Source: Mesodorylaimus sp. YZB2_4
Taxonomy: Eukaryota > Nematoda > Enoplea > Dorylaimida > Dorylaimidae
Assembly (NCBI GenBank): GCA_030248295.1
Contig: JASANH010001720.1
Coordinates: forward strand, 1-64,000
DNA length: 64,000 bases
Direction: 5' to 3'
Part shown: positions 48,186 through 59,210 of the stretch, piece by piece
Layout of the letters: each line of letters starts with the position of its first letter
Numbering within the stretch: the first letter of the stretch is position 1
Made by a program: the position numbers and the translations under genes
The notes under the pieces: model-generated
Database searches by the model: none
What the model saw: only the letters and a program-made list of their open reading frames with translations
What the model was told of the DNA's origin: nothing

Positions 48186-49210
48186 GAAACTTATCTGGTT
48201 TGGTAATAACGGTGTTTGCAGCAGGTTGTTAATCAGGGTAGTTTAGCATCAGAATACGAGTATGTGCTCATGCCGACTTGCTTCTGCACATTATAGTCCT
48301 TAATCCAAAATACTGCGCATTTATTAAAATTTTTCGGTTGCACATACACAGAGAACCATGATCATAAGTGCGGTGCAGAATGGCCCTTAATAATTTAGTG
48401 ATCTTAATTTTACAGATGATGATGAAGTTCATTTGACAAGCTGACATGACATGGGATAGACATACAGTACTGTTCATCCGACTAACGTACAATTCCTCAG
48501 CAGTGGACTCACACTACATTGTGAAGATTGTATATTCAATCATTTATATCCCCTTCTTTGAGTCCCCTGCAATGGTTTCGTCTCCCAGAGCCCATTTTGC
48601 CAATGTTGCATCACACGCTAGTTTTCCGGGCACTGTGAAATGCGCCGGTGCGTGATTACCCGCCCCATGGACACACTGCCATGCCTTTTCAATGAATAAG
48701 AGGGTAAAGGTGAACATGCTGATTGCGTGAGCTTCCACACCAAGTGTGTTCGCACTGATGTTGGAATAAAAACACTAACTCCTTGGGGGGTATTGGTTAA
48801 GGCCCAATGTGCTTGGACGTATCACTTCATTCCTTCGAATACAGTCGATATTTGAGTATTTGCTGTATTTCTTACCCATATAACATTAAAAACATATCTA
48901 ATTCACGGTGCGTGCTATACATTCTGTGCATGCGTCTTTTGTTTTCTCCTCACTCAGCCCGCATTGTTGGCTGCTCCTTCTCTGTCGATGCTGCATCCCG
49001 ATGAACCCTTTCTTTGCTGATTCACATTTTCCTCTTAACCGTGCAGCCCACTTGTGGGATTTTGTCTGATGGAAATAGCACAAAAATCGAGCATTATGAG
49101 TTTCAACTCGATATTCCTGAATTGCCACCGCTGGAGTGATGTCCAGGACAACAGGCGGATGGATGAACCGCACGGCTATGAGGAAAACACAGCTCAGTGA
49201 AAAGGGTTCA
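48186..49210. other. Intergenic between converging genes
   Basis: No exon signals. Contains the 3' ends of the ShK gene (plus) and the iGluR gene (minus). Confidence 0.45.
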
Positions 49211-52200
49211 TCAATGGGGAGCGTTATCAGACCACCTCACACCGCGATGCTTTAACATTAAACTTGGCGATGCATCCAAACGCCTCCGTTTCTCCCTGGC
49301 TGCATAGCCTCCCATTTCCATTGGATGCACATCGATCGAGTTCGGTGGCAAGACAACGAGCCGCTGTGGAACGCGTCCTTCCCCAGCCACTTGTCTTGCT
49401 GTGGTTGGTCGATAGCTTTTCGACGACTCCACGCAATCGATCACCTCTATTTGATCATTTGGATGAATCGATTTATTGATCGGCGCAACTGCAGTCGTTT
49501 TGTTGGCTGCTACGAAAGTGCCAAGCGTGGCTACATTCATCTGTCGCACGTTGGTGACCACGTTGGTTGTCTTCACAGGACTTATTTCAGTGCCGTTAGT
49601 GCACATCCTGTACAGGCGATAGAACGACTGTTCCAAAATGAATCCAGCCATTCCGAAGCAAACACCGAACAAAAGCAGCCAAAATGCGCCTTGAGCCTTG
49701 TCCAAATCGATTGCGGACTGTGACGTGCCGATTGTGCCGACGTTGGTCAGGTTGCACGATACGCCTCTGTAGTAGTCTTGCATGGCTTCGTACTCATGCA
49801 ACCATTTCTCAACGATTCCGACTTCGTTCAATGACTCGATCCTAAAACCGTCCAATAGATGCACAGATTTGGCCTTGCATGGTGTAGAGGCCTTTTATAA
49901 TCTTGTTGACCTGACTAGCGATGCACAACACTTCAGCAGGGATCAGATTATTTGACTGTCTTACGTATGCTGTAGATGCCATCACAGTTTGTGCTTCGAC
50001 TGACCCGCCAATGATTCTTTGATAGTGGACTGCCAATATACTGTACTCATCAAGCACTAATGGTCTGCGATCTCAAATCAGCGAACATCGTAAGTCATCC
50101 CTGCTGTCACGTGGATGCGCATGGTATGTATGCCTACATCGATGCTCTATAAATTATTTCCAAAAAAGTCTATTACCACAGACTCAAAACTTTTAGACCA
50201 GCCAATGCACAGAGTGGAACCAGGGCTTAGGATGGCTGGTCTACTCGGCCACTGCTGCGCAAACACAGTTTAGGAAAAATGTCTGAGCAGAAGCTGCTTT
50301 CCCTACATGAATATTAACAGGACGACTGATCGTGGCAACGAGCAGAGGATCATGTAATCTTGTGCTTGTGGTCCAAATAGTTGGCTGGGGGTGTATAACT
50401 CTCGGGCTATACGTAGTAGCGCTTGCTCTCATTGTTGCTAGGGAGTGTTCGACTCGCGGCCAGGTAAATCATTTTGTGTCATGTGCCCTTTCATCCTTGA
50501 GTGTGTCATTACTGATATGATAAACCATGAGCATGAACATAAAGTTGGAAGAAGGGGAAAAGATTTTTCAGTGTTTATCAAGGCTTAGGCATGTAACGAT
50601 AAGCAATATCACTTTGCTCCCAGCGCTACAGCTTTAGCATGCAGTATGCAGGTTGATTGTGTGGAGCAGCACAGCTGCCTTTGGGGAGCCTGTCCGAAGA
50701 GCAGCAATGCACAAAGCACAAGCTTTGTGGATTTGACGCTGACATCTTAATGCATACATGCGGACAGCATATACTGTATGTGCGAGCGATTACACGCTGC
50801 GCGCAGCGCCAAACATGCTGGGACACTTCCCCTTTCTCTTGTGTCCGAGTCGACCAGCCATCCTAAGACCTGGTTCCACTGTGTGTATTGGCTGGTCTAA
50901 AAGTTTTGAGTCTGTGATAACAGACTTTTTTGGAAAAAATAAAACCATTTTTCGTTTTTTGCTAGAAACTAGTTTGGCCCAAAACACTTGTTCCTACAAC
51001 TGAGAGAATTTAGTGACTTGACTGTCATACACCTTCTTCTAAACCTCTTATAAAGAGAGACATAAAACGGAACGTTAACCCACGCTCATGAAATTACTCG
51101 TAAAGACCGCCTACAGATCGACCCTTTCATGGTCAGAAACTCTTACCCGCACTACCGTGTCTGCTCATTAAATGCGCATGTTTTTGAATATGTACTCAGA
51201 TATACAGGCGGCAGGAAAAACAAACAAGCTCTTATAAAAGGATTCGTAATTCGTAAGGAGAACTAGCTCATGCTCGAGTGGTCTTAACTTCTATATCCTC
51301 AGAGTATTCCATCAGAAGCTGAAACTGGACACTTAGGATCCGCAAGTTTTATAAGGTTGTTATTAGCTTTTCCTCAGATTTTCCTCAGCAATTTTACCTC
51401 CACATCTAATAGAACATGTCCTGACCATGAAAACTCTTTCCACATCATTCATATTCGTTCACATATTCTCAATTTATTATCAGAAAATTTATTGGTGTAT
51501 GTACATACACCAAACTCATCTTCGTGAGAGCGCGCTAAGTGAGCCTAGCCAATCCATAGCGCTGCAACTCAACCCGTTCAGTTGATGTTTCTAAACTCCG
51601 CGCCGAAACAAGAAACAGAAACACCAGCGCCAGCTACTTTCGATAGTCGATAACTCAAGAATGATTACACCAAAAAAGTTGATTTTTCGCACGCTTTGCA
51701 AGATAGATCAGATCCGCTGCCATGTCAATTTTTATCAAAATCTGTAGGGTACTCGACGAGCGACGGGTTAAAAAAGCCAAAAAAGTGATTTTTTTCTGGA
51801 ATTACTTTTCAGAAACTAAAGCTTTCAAAAAACGAATGCCAAAAGGCAGATTCTGAAGATGCAAGCTTTCAGAAAAACTAATATTTACACCTGTACGACC
51901 TCTGGTAGTTGCGCTAGCCTGATCTTTATCCTCCTCCTCCTCCTCGTCTTCTCCCCCTGCACAAGAAATCGCGTATTCTGGAACTCGACAATGGCCGGAC
52001 GGATTTTGATAAAAATTGGCACGATTCTAAATTCGGCCGATTCTGCTACGTGTGCAAAAAATCAAAAATTTTCGTTGAACCGTCCTCGAGTTATTAGCCG
52101 GCAAAAATCGTCCTTTAGCATTAGGCGTCTGGTTGGCTGGTCTCCCAAACCACGATAACAAAGCCTGTCGATACCATGGTTGTGATAAGCCCCTTACAGA

Positions 52201-55200
52201 CGCCACTATCAGTACTGTCCAGCATATCGGAAGGACAGACTTACGCTTCGCTAAACAAGTCGGTGTAGGGTGAGTTCTTTCTGAAGGCGATCGATAACCA
52301 GACTGGCAACAATGGCTCGTCCATCTGGATCGTTGTCACATTACAGTCATTGGCCGTGAGAGTGTCTAATGCCTCCTTCGCTCCGAGCAAGACCCGGTTT
52401 GGCTCATTGACCACAAGCTTGACTCCGTCTTGCAAAGTGGATACATTGATCCATTTCTTATTCACGCTCATTTCGTGCCATAGATCACTGATTGCTGCTA
52501 TTTGAGACCTCTAAAACGAGATGGAATAAAGTTTTTCGATTTAAAGCTTTTTTTGAAGATCTGGAAGAGACTGTTACCTGAATATGTCGAATCCGTATGT
52601 TGGTATTGTTTTGAAATATAACTTTATAATTTGCTGACTTCATTTTCTTCACTAATTCCTCGGGTGTGTTGAACGGTGTGAGCGACTTGGCCACGGCGAA
52701 CATGGCCATCATGTTGCCAGTAAAAGTGGCAACCAGTGTCATGGCGGCTAGCCACCAGAATGCGAACATAGTTCGAATAGCCCATGTTCGAGGGAGTGTA
52801 CACAAGTCTGGAAAACATGGCAGCAAAAATTGTGGCCGCACCTCGCTGCAGCAGGGATGTACACACACCTCAAGGCTCAAAGGGTGCACATGACAGCATG
52901 CTGGCACTCACCTTGTTGAACAAAGATGGCATAAAATGCCCAAATGGAGTCCAATAACGAATAGTTGGTTTCCTCGTGCAGGAAACTTCGTGTCAAGCGA
53001 ATCATCAGCTTCAGAATAAAAGCTGAAACGAACACGCTGGCTGCAGTCGATGCCCAAACGTCAGCATTGAACGGGGCTTTAATGATAAGGAACCGATTGT
53101 CCACAAACAGCTCTGGTGATCGAATGAGTAAGCCAGTTTGGGTCGCCATAAATGGATACGTGAAATCGAGCACTTGCGATCGCGTTTCTTCCACGACCAT
53201 GGCACCTGCCACCAGATCAACTTCCTGAAAAAAACAGTCTACTATTTTTAAGGTTTCTCATCCACTCAATGTTTTCAGACCATTCCATAATGCCCGCAGC
53301 AAAGCATAAAAGTCCAGCTTACCCCCCGTTGCAGCTTTCCAATTAAGCCAGTCCACGCAGTGCCAGAAGGTGTTTCTATCGCTTCGCCCCATAAATTATC
53401 TTCTTGCATTACGAACTCATATCTGAAGAAAAAGTAAGTACTACGATGTGTTTTGGACGCAGAGGAAAATATTTCGCAGGTGTGGTACGTTGGCTGGTTT
53501 GATGCATAATTCCACTGTCCACAGTTCGATCCTATGTTGAAACAAGCCTTTTTCTTTCACCTTTCGTCTGCACCTCTAATTAATACTGCATTTTTTTATT
53601 TTAGACGCCGTTCGCCTTCAATGCGAGCCTCCAGTGCCGCCAGTGCGAGTGCGATGCCAGAAGATGCTCGCACTGGCCAAATCAAGCAGGTGCACTTTCA
53701 GTCTTGCAGTGTGGCATGTCAGTCCCATTCCCTGCAAACCTCAGCAAGTGCTCTAAAGTGCAGGTTACTGTTGTTCAGTATCGTCGCTCCAGCATTTGTT
53801 TTAGTTTGCTCGGTTTTATAAATGCTTCAAGAATTAATTACCTGAGTGATCTAAAGATCTAAAGACGACCCCAAAAGAAGAAGCATAATGAAAGCTATGG
53901 GCCTCAAAGGTAGGCGAACCCGCTCTAGTGCACTACGGCATCCCCTAGACCCCAGTTTCGGCCCATAGGGATGGTGGTGTCTCCAATCTCCAAATATGGG
54001 CTATTTGTATTGTTCTTGAATTGCCGCATCGCTAAAGCGTACAGTAGGAGGACGTCTACAGTTTTTAGGGGTCTCATAGGGTGGCAGTAACTCGCATCCC
54101 ATGAGTCGCGGTGGCTCACTGTCAGTAGTCCCGCATTGCTTGGGCCAGCATCCCTGAGCAGGAGCCGCAGTGATGTTCAAGTAAAGGCATGTCAGTCCCA
54201 TCCCCTGCAAATCTCAGCAAGTTCTCTAAATTTCAGGTTACTGCTGTTGAGCATCGTTGCTCCAGCATTTGTTTTAGTTTTAGTTAGCAAGCCCGTTCTC
54301 CGGCCCACACCTGGCTCCAGGCGACTTACCGTCAAGTGGCGGACGCCGAAGGAGTAGAGAATCAGGAAACTGGTTCTCGAACGCAAGTCGGGAAGGACCC
54401 TCCCTTCTCGCCCAATATCATCGTGGGAGGCTGGTTCTGGCACAGGATGCCCTCTTGTGGAGGTGCTCCTAGTCGAGACACACAAATGGAGGCTGCCGCA
54501 AGAGCTTCGCGACTCGCGCATCATATCAGGACTGCTGGCCGTCAATAGGCAAAACGGGCTGGAAGTCCCGTGGGGGGAACTGAGGCGGCACAAGGAGCCG
54601 CCGACAGGAACTTTAAGAAGAACAAAAAAGTCGCATCCATTCATGATAGAGGCAAACAGGTGAGGTAAATCAAAGGATTCCGCTTTTGGATCATCTGAAT
54701 TGAAAAATCAAGAGAAGAAATGGCTTAGACACAGAATGAAAAGCAAGCCCCGAACGGGAATTGAACCCGCAACTTTCTGTGCAAGGATGGATGAACGGTA
54801 TAGCCAAGTGGCCCTGGCGTTGCCCCGATGTAGACCTCATCCTGTAGGTAGAAATTCGTTTGGTTGGGGAGGGGCGCACCGCCATGGCTACACTTTGCAC
54901 TACTATTACCACCCTTTGCATGTCAGGCGTGCCCTCCCTGACGAAATCGCCTAGGTAATTCTACGTATGAGATCTACATATGGGGCATAACACCAGGGCT
55001 ACACTTGGCTATACCGCATATCCAGCCATATACGGCCTGATTCCCTCTTGGGGCCATTTTTTCATCATATGTGTTTCTGGGCTCATGTTTCTCATTCTCA
55101 TTCTTTTTCTTTATCTTAATTTGATCGAGAGCCTTTCTTCTACCTATTGAAAATTAGCCAATTCAGATGATCCTAGATCAAAATCTTCTGATTTACCCCA

Positions 55201-56032
55201 CCTGTCCGCCCCTATCGTGGGATGCGACTTTCTGCCACCCAATCATACCCCTGTCATTCTACTGTACTTTGAGAAATGCGGAATGGAGCATTCCCAGCTT
55301 ACGATTTGGGGAAAAATAGGCTTCGGGAAGAATCAGCCTAATTTACACACTGTGCAATACAGTACAGTATGTTTCGGAGCGGACTCTACCATCCGAGACA
55401 TAATTATACACGTGCGTACTGCAAGTACAGGAATGCGACGCCATTTCAGGCCATCCCCATGGCCCATGTCGCTTCGACCAATGGCTGGCCACTGCTCCAT
55501 ATGGTCTCACCCAATGTGAGTCCCGTCTGAAAGTCGTGGATGCTTTATGTCTTCAACTCACTTTAGTTGATACTTTTCCGCCACCGAATTCAAGATTTCC
55601 ATGACCACACCGCCACCAATTCTAGTTCTATCATTTTCTTTTTCTTTGGTGTGCACCAGAGTCACATCGTTGACAAATGGCGGTTCCTAAAAGCCCATTA
55701 AATTGGCATTATTTCAGGGCGCGCCACTGGCGACAGGAAACAGCACTTGCACATACCAGTACGTATGCTGCTCGCAGAGTCCTGCTCCTCAGAGCATCCA
55801 GTTCTTTTTTGGACATTTTTGAGGCTCGGGACTTAGCACTATAAACCATCCTCATCGCTTCCATGCCCTGGTTTTCTTCAGTCTTGGCAACTGTCTTCTG
55901 CAACAAAGATTGTTCCAAGATGTCAACAAAAATATGGCATAGTTTGCTTACTTGACTTTCAAGGAGATCAAATAAAATAAATGACACAAAAAAGACACCA
56001 CACTTCATTTTATTGAGTGTACTCAGCCACAC
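49211..56032 (-). CDS. Ionotropic glutamate receptor subunit lacking the amino-terminal domain
   Basis: Eight minus-strand exons join in phase: 55952-56032, 55757-55897, 55562-55686, 53323-53422, 52912-53224, 52578-52807, 52245-52510 and 49211-49841, total 628 residues. Signal peptide MKCGVFFVSFILFDLLESQ, starting at the second Met (56008). Then about 50 residues lead directly to ligand-binding lobe S1 (TLRAAYVLEPPFV, YEFVMQEDNLWG, EETRSQVLDFTYPFM). TM1 follows, then the pore loop (SLLDSIWAFYAIFVQQ), TM3 with TFTGNMMAMF in place of SYTANLAAF, lobe S2 (SIAFRKNSPYTDLFSEA), TM4 (GAFWLLLFGVCFGMAGFILEQ) and a 130-residue cytosolic tail. The Arg that binds the ligand carboxyl group in S1 is kept; the Thr two positions after the PL of PLT is not. 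The roughly 400-residue amino-terminal domain of classical subunits is absent, as in arthropod IRs. Confidence 0.88.
50165..50375 (-). repeat. GACCAGCC hairpin repeat, copy B (inverted)
   Basis: Reverse complement of the family seen at 29283-29386. Its outer part (50275-50375) matches the reverse complement of 58890-58995. Confidence 0.7.
50384..50765 (+). mobile_element. tRNA-like SINE-type repeat, copy A
   Basis: Begins TATAACTCTCGGGC..., has GAGTGTTCGACTCGCGG (T-arm and B-box-like), then CAGGTAAATCATTTTGTGTCATG, and continues to TGCATACATG. Matches the reverse complement of 56845-57215 in order over about 370 bp. Confidence 0.75.
50848..51090 (+). repeat. GACCAGCC hairpin repeat, copy C
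   Basis: GTCGACCAGCC ... TTGGCTGGTCTAAAAG ... TTTTTTGGAA ... AAACTAGTTTGGCCCAAAACAC ... The second half is shared with 59082-59210. Confidence 0.75.
53711..53815 (+). repeat. Direct repeat unit 1 in iGluR intron
   Basis: GGCATGTCAGTCCCATTCCCTGCAAA... ending in CAGCATTTGTTTTAGTT. The second unit is at 54185-54290 with about ten differences. Confidence 0.8.
54185..54290 (+). repeat. Direct repeat unit 2 in iGluR intron
   Basis: Near copy of 53711-53815. Confidence 0.8.
54395..54560 (-). mobile_element. SINE-like dispersed repeat, copy C
   Basis: Reverse complement shares AGGAGCACCTCCACAAGAGGGCATCCTGTGCCAGAA-type sequence with 26650-26700, and in part with 36480-36530. Confidence 0.55.
54747..54818 (-). 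other. tRNA-like pseudogene or SINE head
   Basis: A 72-nt stretch has a good T-arm (GCGGGTTCAATTCCCGT) and an acceptor-like end, but the acceptor stem has two mismatches and no normal D-arm or anticodon stem forms. Probably derived from a tRNA, not functional. Confidence 0.4.
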
Positions 56033-56844
56033 TCAGACGAAAAATACGACTACACGAAACAGTGACTCATGACAAAAGTGTGAGGCCGTGTGTTCACTGC
56101 ATACTCTGTGGGATCTATTAGTTACTGTACGTCCAGTCCCGCCGAGTATTGCTTATCTACCTGCCTTTCTGCGATTGTTCGAATCCGAGACGGGTAGGCA
56201 AAGAAATATTTGTTGCCGTATAATTGATTCCCCTTTGCCTTTATTCCCAGAAACAACTGGCGAATCCATCATTTCTCAAACTCAAATAACGATTGAAAAT
56301 AAGGTCATTTGGGAAACGCAACAGAAATATCAGCCAACATGAATGTCCAAAAATGGAGTTTCGGAAAACAAGTAAGCCCTTTGGAGATCAAAATTCAGAG
56401 CAACTGGCCTCAAATAATATCCAAGGGATGCTATTATAGTTCGAACGGGTCAGAGGCGGGAAGGGCGGGGCACTCGAGAAGAGAAAGTTTTTGAGGGAAA
56501 AAGTAAGATTGACAAGTTACGTATGCTGGGATTTTAGTTCAACCAAGGAATCGACGATTTTATTCCTAAATTCAGCGCGGACACCCTTACAATTCGTGGC
56601 ATTCACAGAGTTAGCATTTGTCTTCATCCTTCTCAATAAAAAAACATGATATAGGTCATAGTATGCTATCGTGGACTATGAAAACAACACAAAATATTTG
56701 AGGAAATAATTGTTACCCAAATGGGTCCTTAATGAGGGAGAAACTAAATGAGTGCCTACTTGCGATATTTTAGCAGCTTCTCAAGGTGGGTGTTTCTCTG
56801 GAGAACAGAACCAGGCGGGGCCCAAAACCACAAAACACGGAGTC
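56033..56844. other. Intergenic upstream of the iGluR gene
   Basis: No clear promoter element or gene. Short frames only. Confidence 0.4.
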
Positions 56845-57215
56845 GCACACAAACTGTAAGCATGCATTGAGATGTCAGCATAAAACCCTCAAAGCTTGTG
56901 TTCCGCTTGTGCACTGCTGCTGTTCAGACAGGTTCCCTAAAGGATATCAGCCGTGCTGTTTCACACGAGCAACCTGAATAAAAAACCTGTATCGCTGCGA
57001 GTAAAGTGATATGGCTTATTGTTAGATGCCTAAGTTTCGAGCGACACTCAACAATCTTTCCTGCCCTTCCTCCAGCTTTATTTTCATGCTCATGGTTTAT
57101 CATAGTAGTAATGACACGCATGACACAAAATGATTTACCTGACCGGGAGTCGAACACTCCCTACTAATAATAAGAGCACATGCGCGAAAAGCTCGAGAGT
57201 TATACACTCCTAGCC
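56845..57215 (-). mobile_element. tRNA-like SINE-type repeat, copy B
   Basis: Inverted copy of 50384-50765, with GGGAGTGTTCGACTCCCGG forming a perfect T-arm-like hairpin at about 57140-57160. Confidence 0.75.
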
Positions 57216-57222
57216 CACTAAA

Positions 57223-57638
57223 CAAGGGAACATCGCCAGCCGTTAAGTCAAACTTTGGAGAACCAAAAATTGTAATATGTTCCTAGGTGAAAAAGACAGC
57301 TCTGTGCAAAATATTAGAGTCGTCTGGCCAACTGGTCAGTTGTGGTCAGCGTTAAGAGTCCTAAAGTTTTGCATGGTAAGGAAGCCGAGCGTTGAGGAAA
57401 ACATGCAGAGCTCTTTCCAAACTAGGTTTTTGGGTTCCGAGTTTCGAATTAGCTTCCAGCACTTTTTTGGTGGTTTTTTCCTTAAAAAGCCGAAAAAGAC
57501 AGTAGAATTGAAAAATTTCACTGTACTATAAGCACTGGCAACTGCTGACCAGTTAGCCAGACGCCTCTAATATTTTGCTTAGAGCTCTCTTTTGCACCCA
57601 GGAACACATTACAATTTTTGTTTTGCAAAGTTCGACTT
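57223..57638. mobile_element. MITE, copy B
   Basis: Second copy of the MITE at 25384-25812. The left end CAAGGGAACATCGCCAGCCG is intact; the right end has lost the last 20 or so bases. About eight bases separate it from the SINE-type repeat. Confidence 0.85.
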
Positions 57639-58084
57639 GAAGGACATAAGTCGGGTTGTTTGATCATCAAGTTATGTAGCCGCCAAGGTTAATAAGTTAG
57701 TGTACCTGCCCATTGTTTTCACGGCTAAACCCTATTTTTCTTTGCCTCTGCGTGTCCCTAATCAATACGGCGCAGCGGGCGTGATTTGATGCCTGCTCTA
57801 TGAATGCCTGCCCAAATCTTGTACTTCGTCTAACATAAGCGGTAGGCCAACAGTTCAAGCTACATGCTAAAGAAAACGTTGAGCTTGCAGCAAGCATGCA
57901 ATTGTAAAGTTCTAAAAAACAGTAAGGTACAGTATGAAATCTTTGCGGTTAGCACAAAAAAAGTCCAAAAAATTGCTCGAGAAGAGAATCGAACCCAAAA
58001 GTTGTATGATACATTTGTTTCTAAAACCCGCCGCGTTTATCACCTGCACACAGCCACCCAAGAAGCATCAAGAGAGAAGTTGGG

Positions 58085-58390
58085 TGGCAGAAAGAAGGCC
58101 CACCGAGGAAAACCAAAAAAAACCCCCCAAAAAAGAAAAGACAGCCACCAACACCCAAACACCTCACGCGACTCCCCCCCAAAAAAATAAGAAAAAGAAA
58201 GAAAAACCAAGAAACCCCATTTAACAAAAAGATAATCCCACATACCCCCCCCCTATAATATAAGCAAAAAAAATCTTTCCTAAACTATAATATAAAAAAT
58301 AACAAAAAACAAAAAAAACAAAAAAACAAAATTAAATTTAAAAAAAAACATAACCCACACAAAAACAAAAAAAAACCACAAACTTGCAAA
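58085..58390. repeat. A/C-biased low-complexity block
   Basis: About 300 bp almost without G or T, with long A and C runs. Resembles the poor stretch at 19920-20030. Confidence 0.8.
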
Positions 58391-58414
58391 ACTTCTGTAT
58401 TTTTTACCCGTTTG

Positions 58415-58510
58415 ACCCGATCTTTCAAAAAAGTGACCCGACCCGATTTTGACCCGACCCGACCCGAAATTTTGCTGACCCGACCCGACCCGACCCGAAA
58501 GTTCCTGACC
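58415..58510. repeat. GACCC pentamer repeat
   Basis: About 14 GACCC units in three clusters separated by GAAATTTT and GATTTT spacers. Confidence 0.85.
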
Positions 58511-58934
58511 AGATCCGGGGTCTACATTTGAGTCAATTCGTCCTTGCTGTCCCCAAAAGAAAGATTGCATTCCAGATATCCACCGTTTCCGCTCTGAGAA
58601 AGTCCATTCCGATTAGACAGGCAAGGCCTGAAGGGGGTCAAAAACCGCTTGTCTTCTTACTTCTGCCAGAAATATAAGAGTTCTGTGGCGCAGAGAGGAC
58701 TTTTGACGCACAGTCTCTGCATTCGGGCCATTGTGCACGTGGGCTCGAACCCTGCCAAGCTCAGTTCTTTTTGACTTCAGAAATGATTCTTATTTTGTTT
58801 CACTAGCATGAATTCCTTTTCTTTGATAAATACTTTCAAAGATCACTGTTTTACTTTTCGCGCTGAGTTCCTCGTCGATGTTTCCTTCTTAGTAGACCAC
58901 GAGCACACGATTACATGATCCTCTGCTCGTGGCC

Positions 58935-59210
58935 ACGATCAGTCGTTCTGTTGATATTCATGCAGAAAAAGCAGCTTCTGCTCAGACATTTTTCCTAAAC
59001 CATGGTTTGGTTTGGCTTGGCTTAATAATGGCCGAGTAGACCAGCCACCATAAGCCCGGGTTCCACTGTGTGAATTGCACAAACTAGTTTGGCCCAAAAC
59101 ACTTGTTCCTACAACTGAGAGAATTGGATGGCTACCATACGCCTTTTTCCAAACCTCTGGAAAAACATAAACCTAAAACGGAACGTGAGCCCGCGTTCCT
59201 GAGATTACTT
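58935..59210 (+). repeat. GACCAGCC hairpin repeat, copy D
   Basis: GGCCGAGTAGACCAGCC..., joined to the AAACTAGTTTGGCCCAAAACAC segment. Its middle hairpin half is deleted compared with 50848-51090. Confidence 0.7.

Larger units (their letters stand above)
49842..52244 (-). other. iGluR last intron with dispersed repeats
   Basis: 2.4-kb intron carrying an inverted GACCAGCC hairpin repeat, a tRNA-like SINE repeat and another GACCAGCC copy. ORFs here have no family features. Confidence 0.6.
53423..55561 (-). other. iGluR third intron with repeats
   Basis: 2.1-kb intron. Holds a direct repeat pair (53711-53815, 54185-54290), a SINE-like copy (54395-54560) and a tRNA-like sequence (54747-54818). 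Confidence 0.55.
57640..58934. other. Low-complexity and satellite DNA, no gene
   Basis: Includes the A/C-rich block (58085-58390) and the GACCC repeat. The open frames here follow from base bias. Confidence 0.5.

Noticed and set aside
54747..54818. Functional tRNA gene
   Set aside because: The T-arm is good but the acceptor stem has mismatches and no D-arm or anticodon arm forms.
57864..58227. Lys-rich proteins in the 57.9-58.2 kb frames
   Set aside because: Composition follows the A/C-biased low-complexity DNA; open frames are expected by bias.
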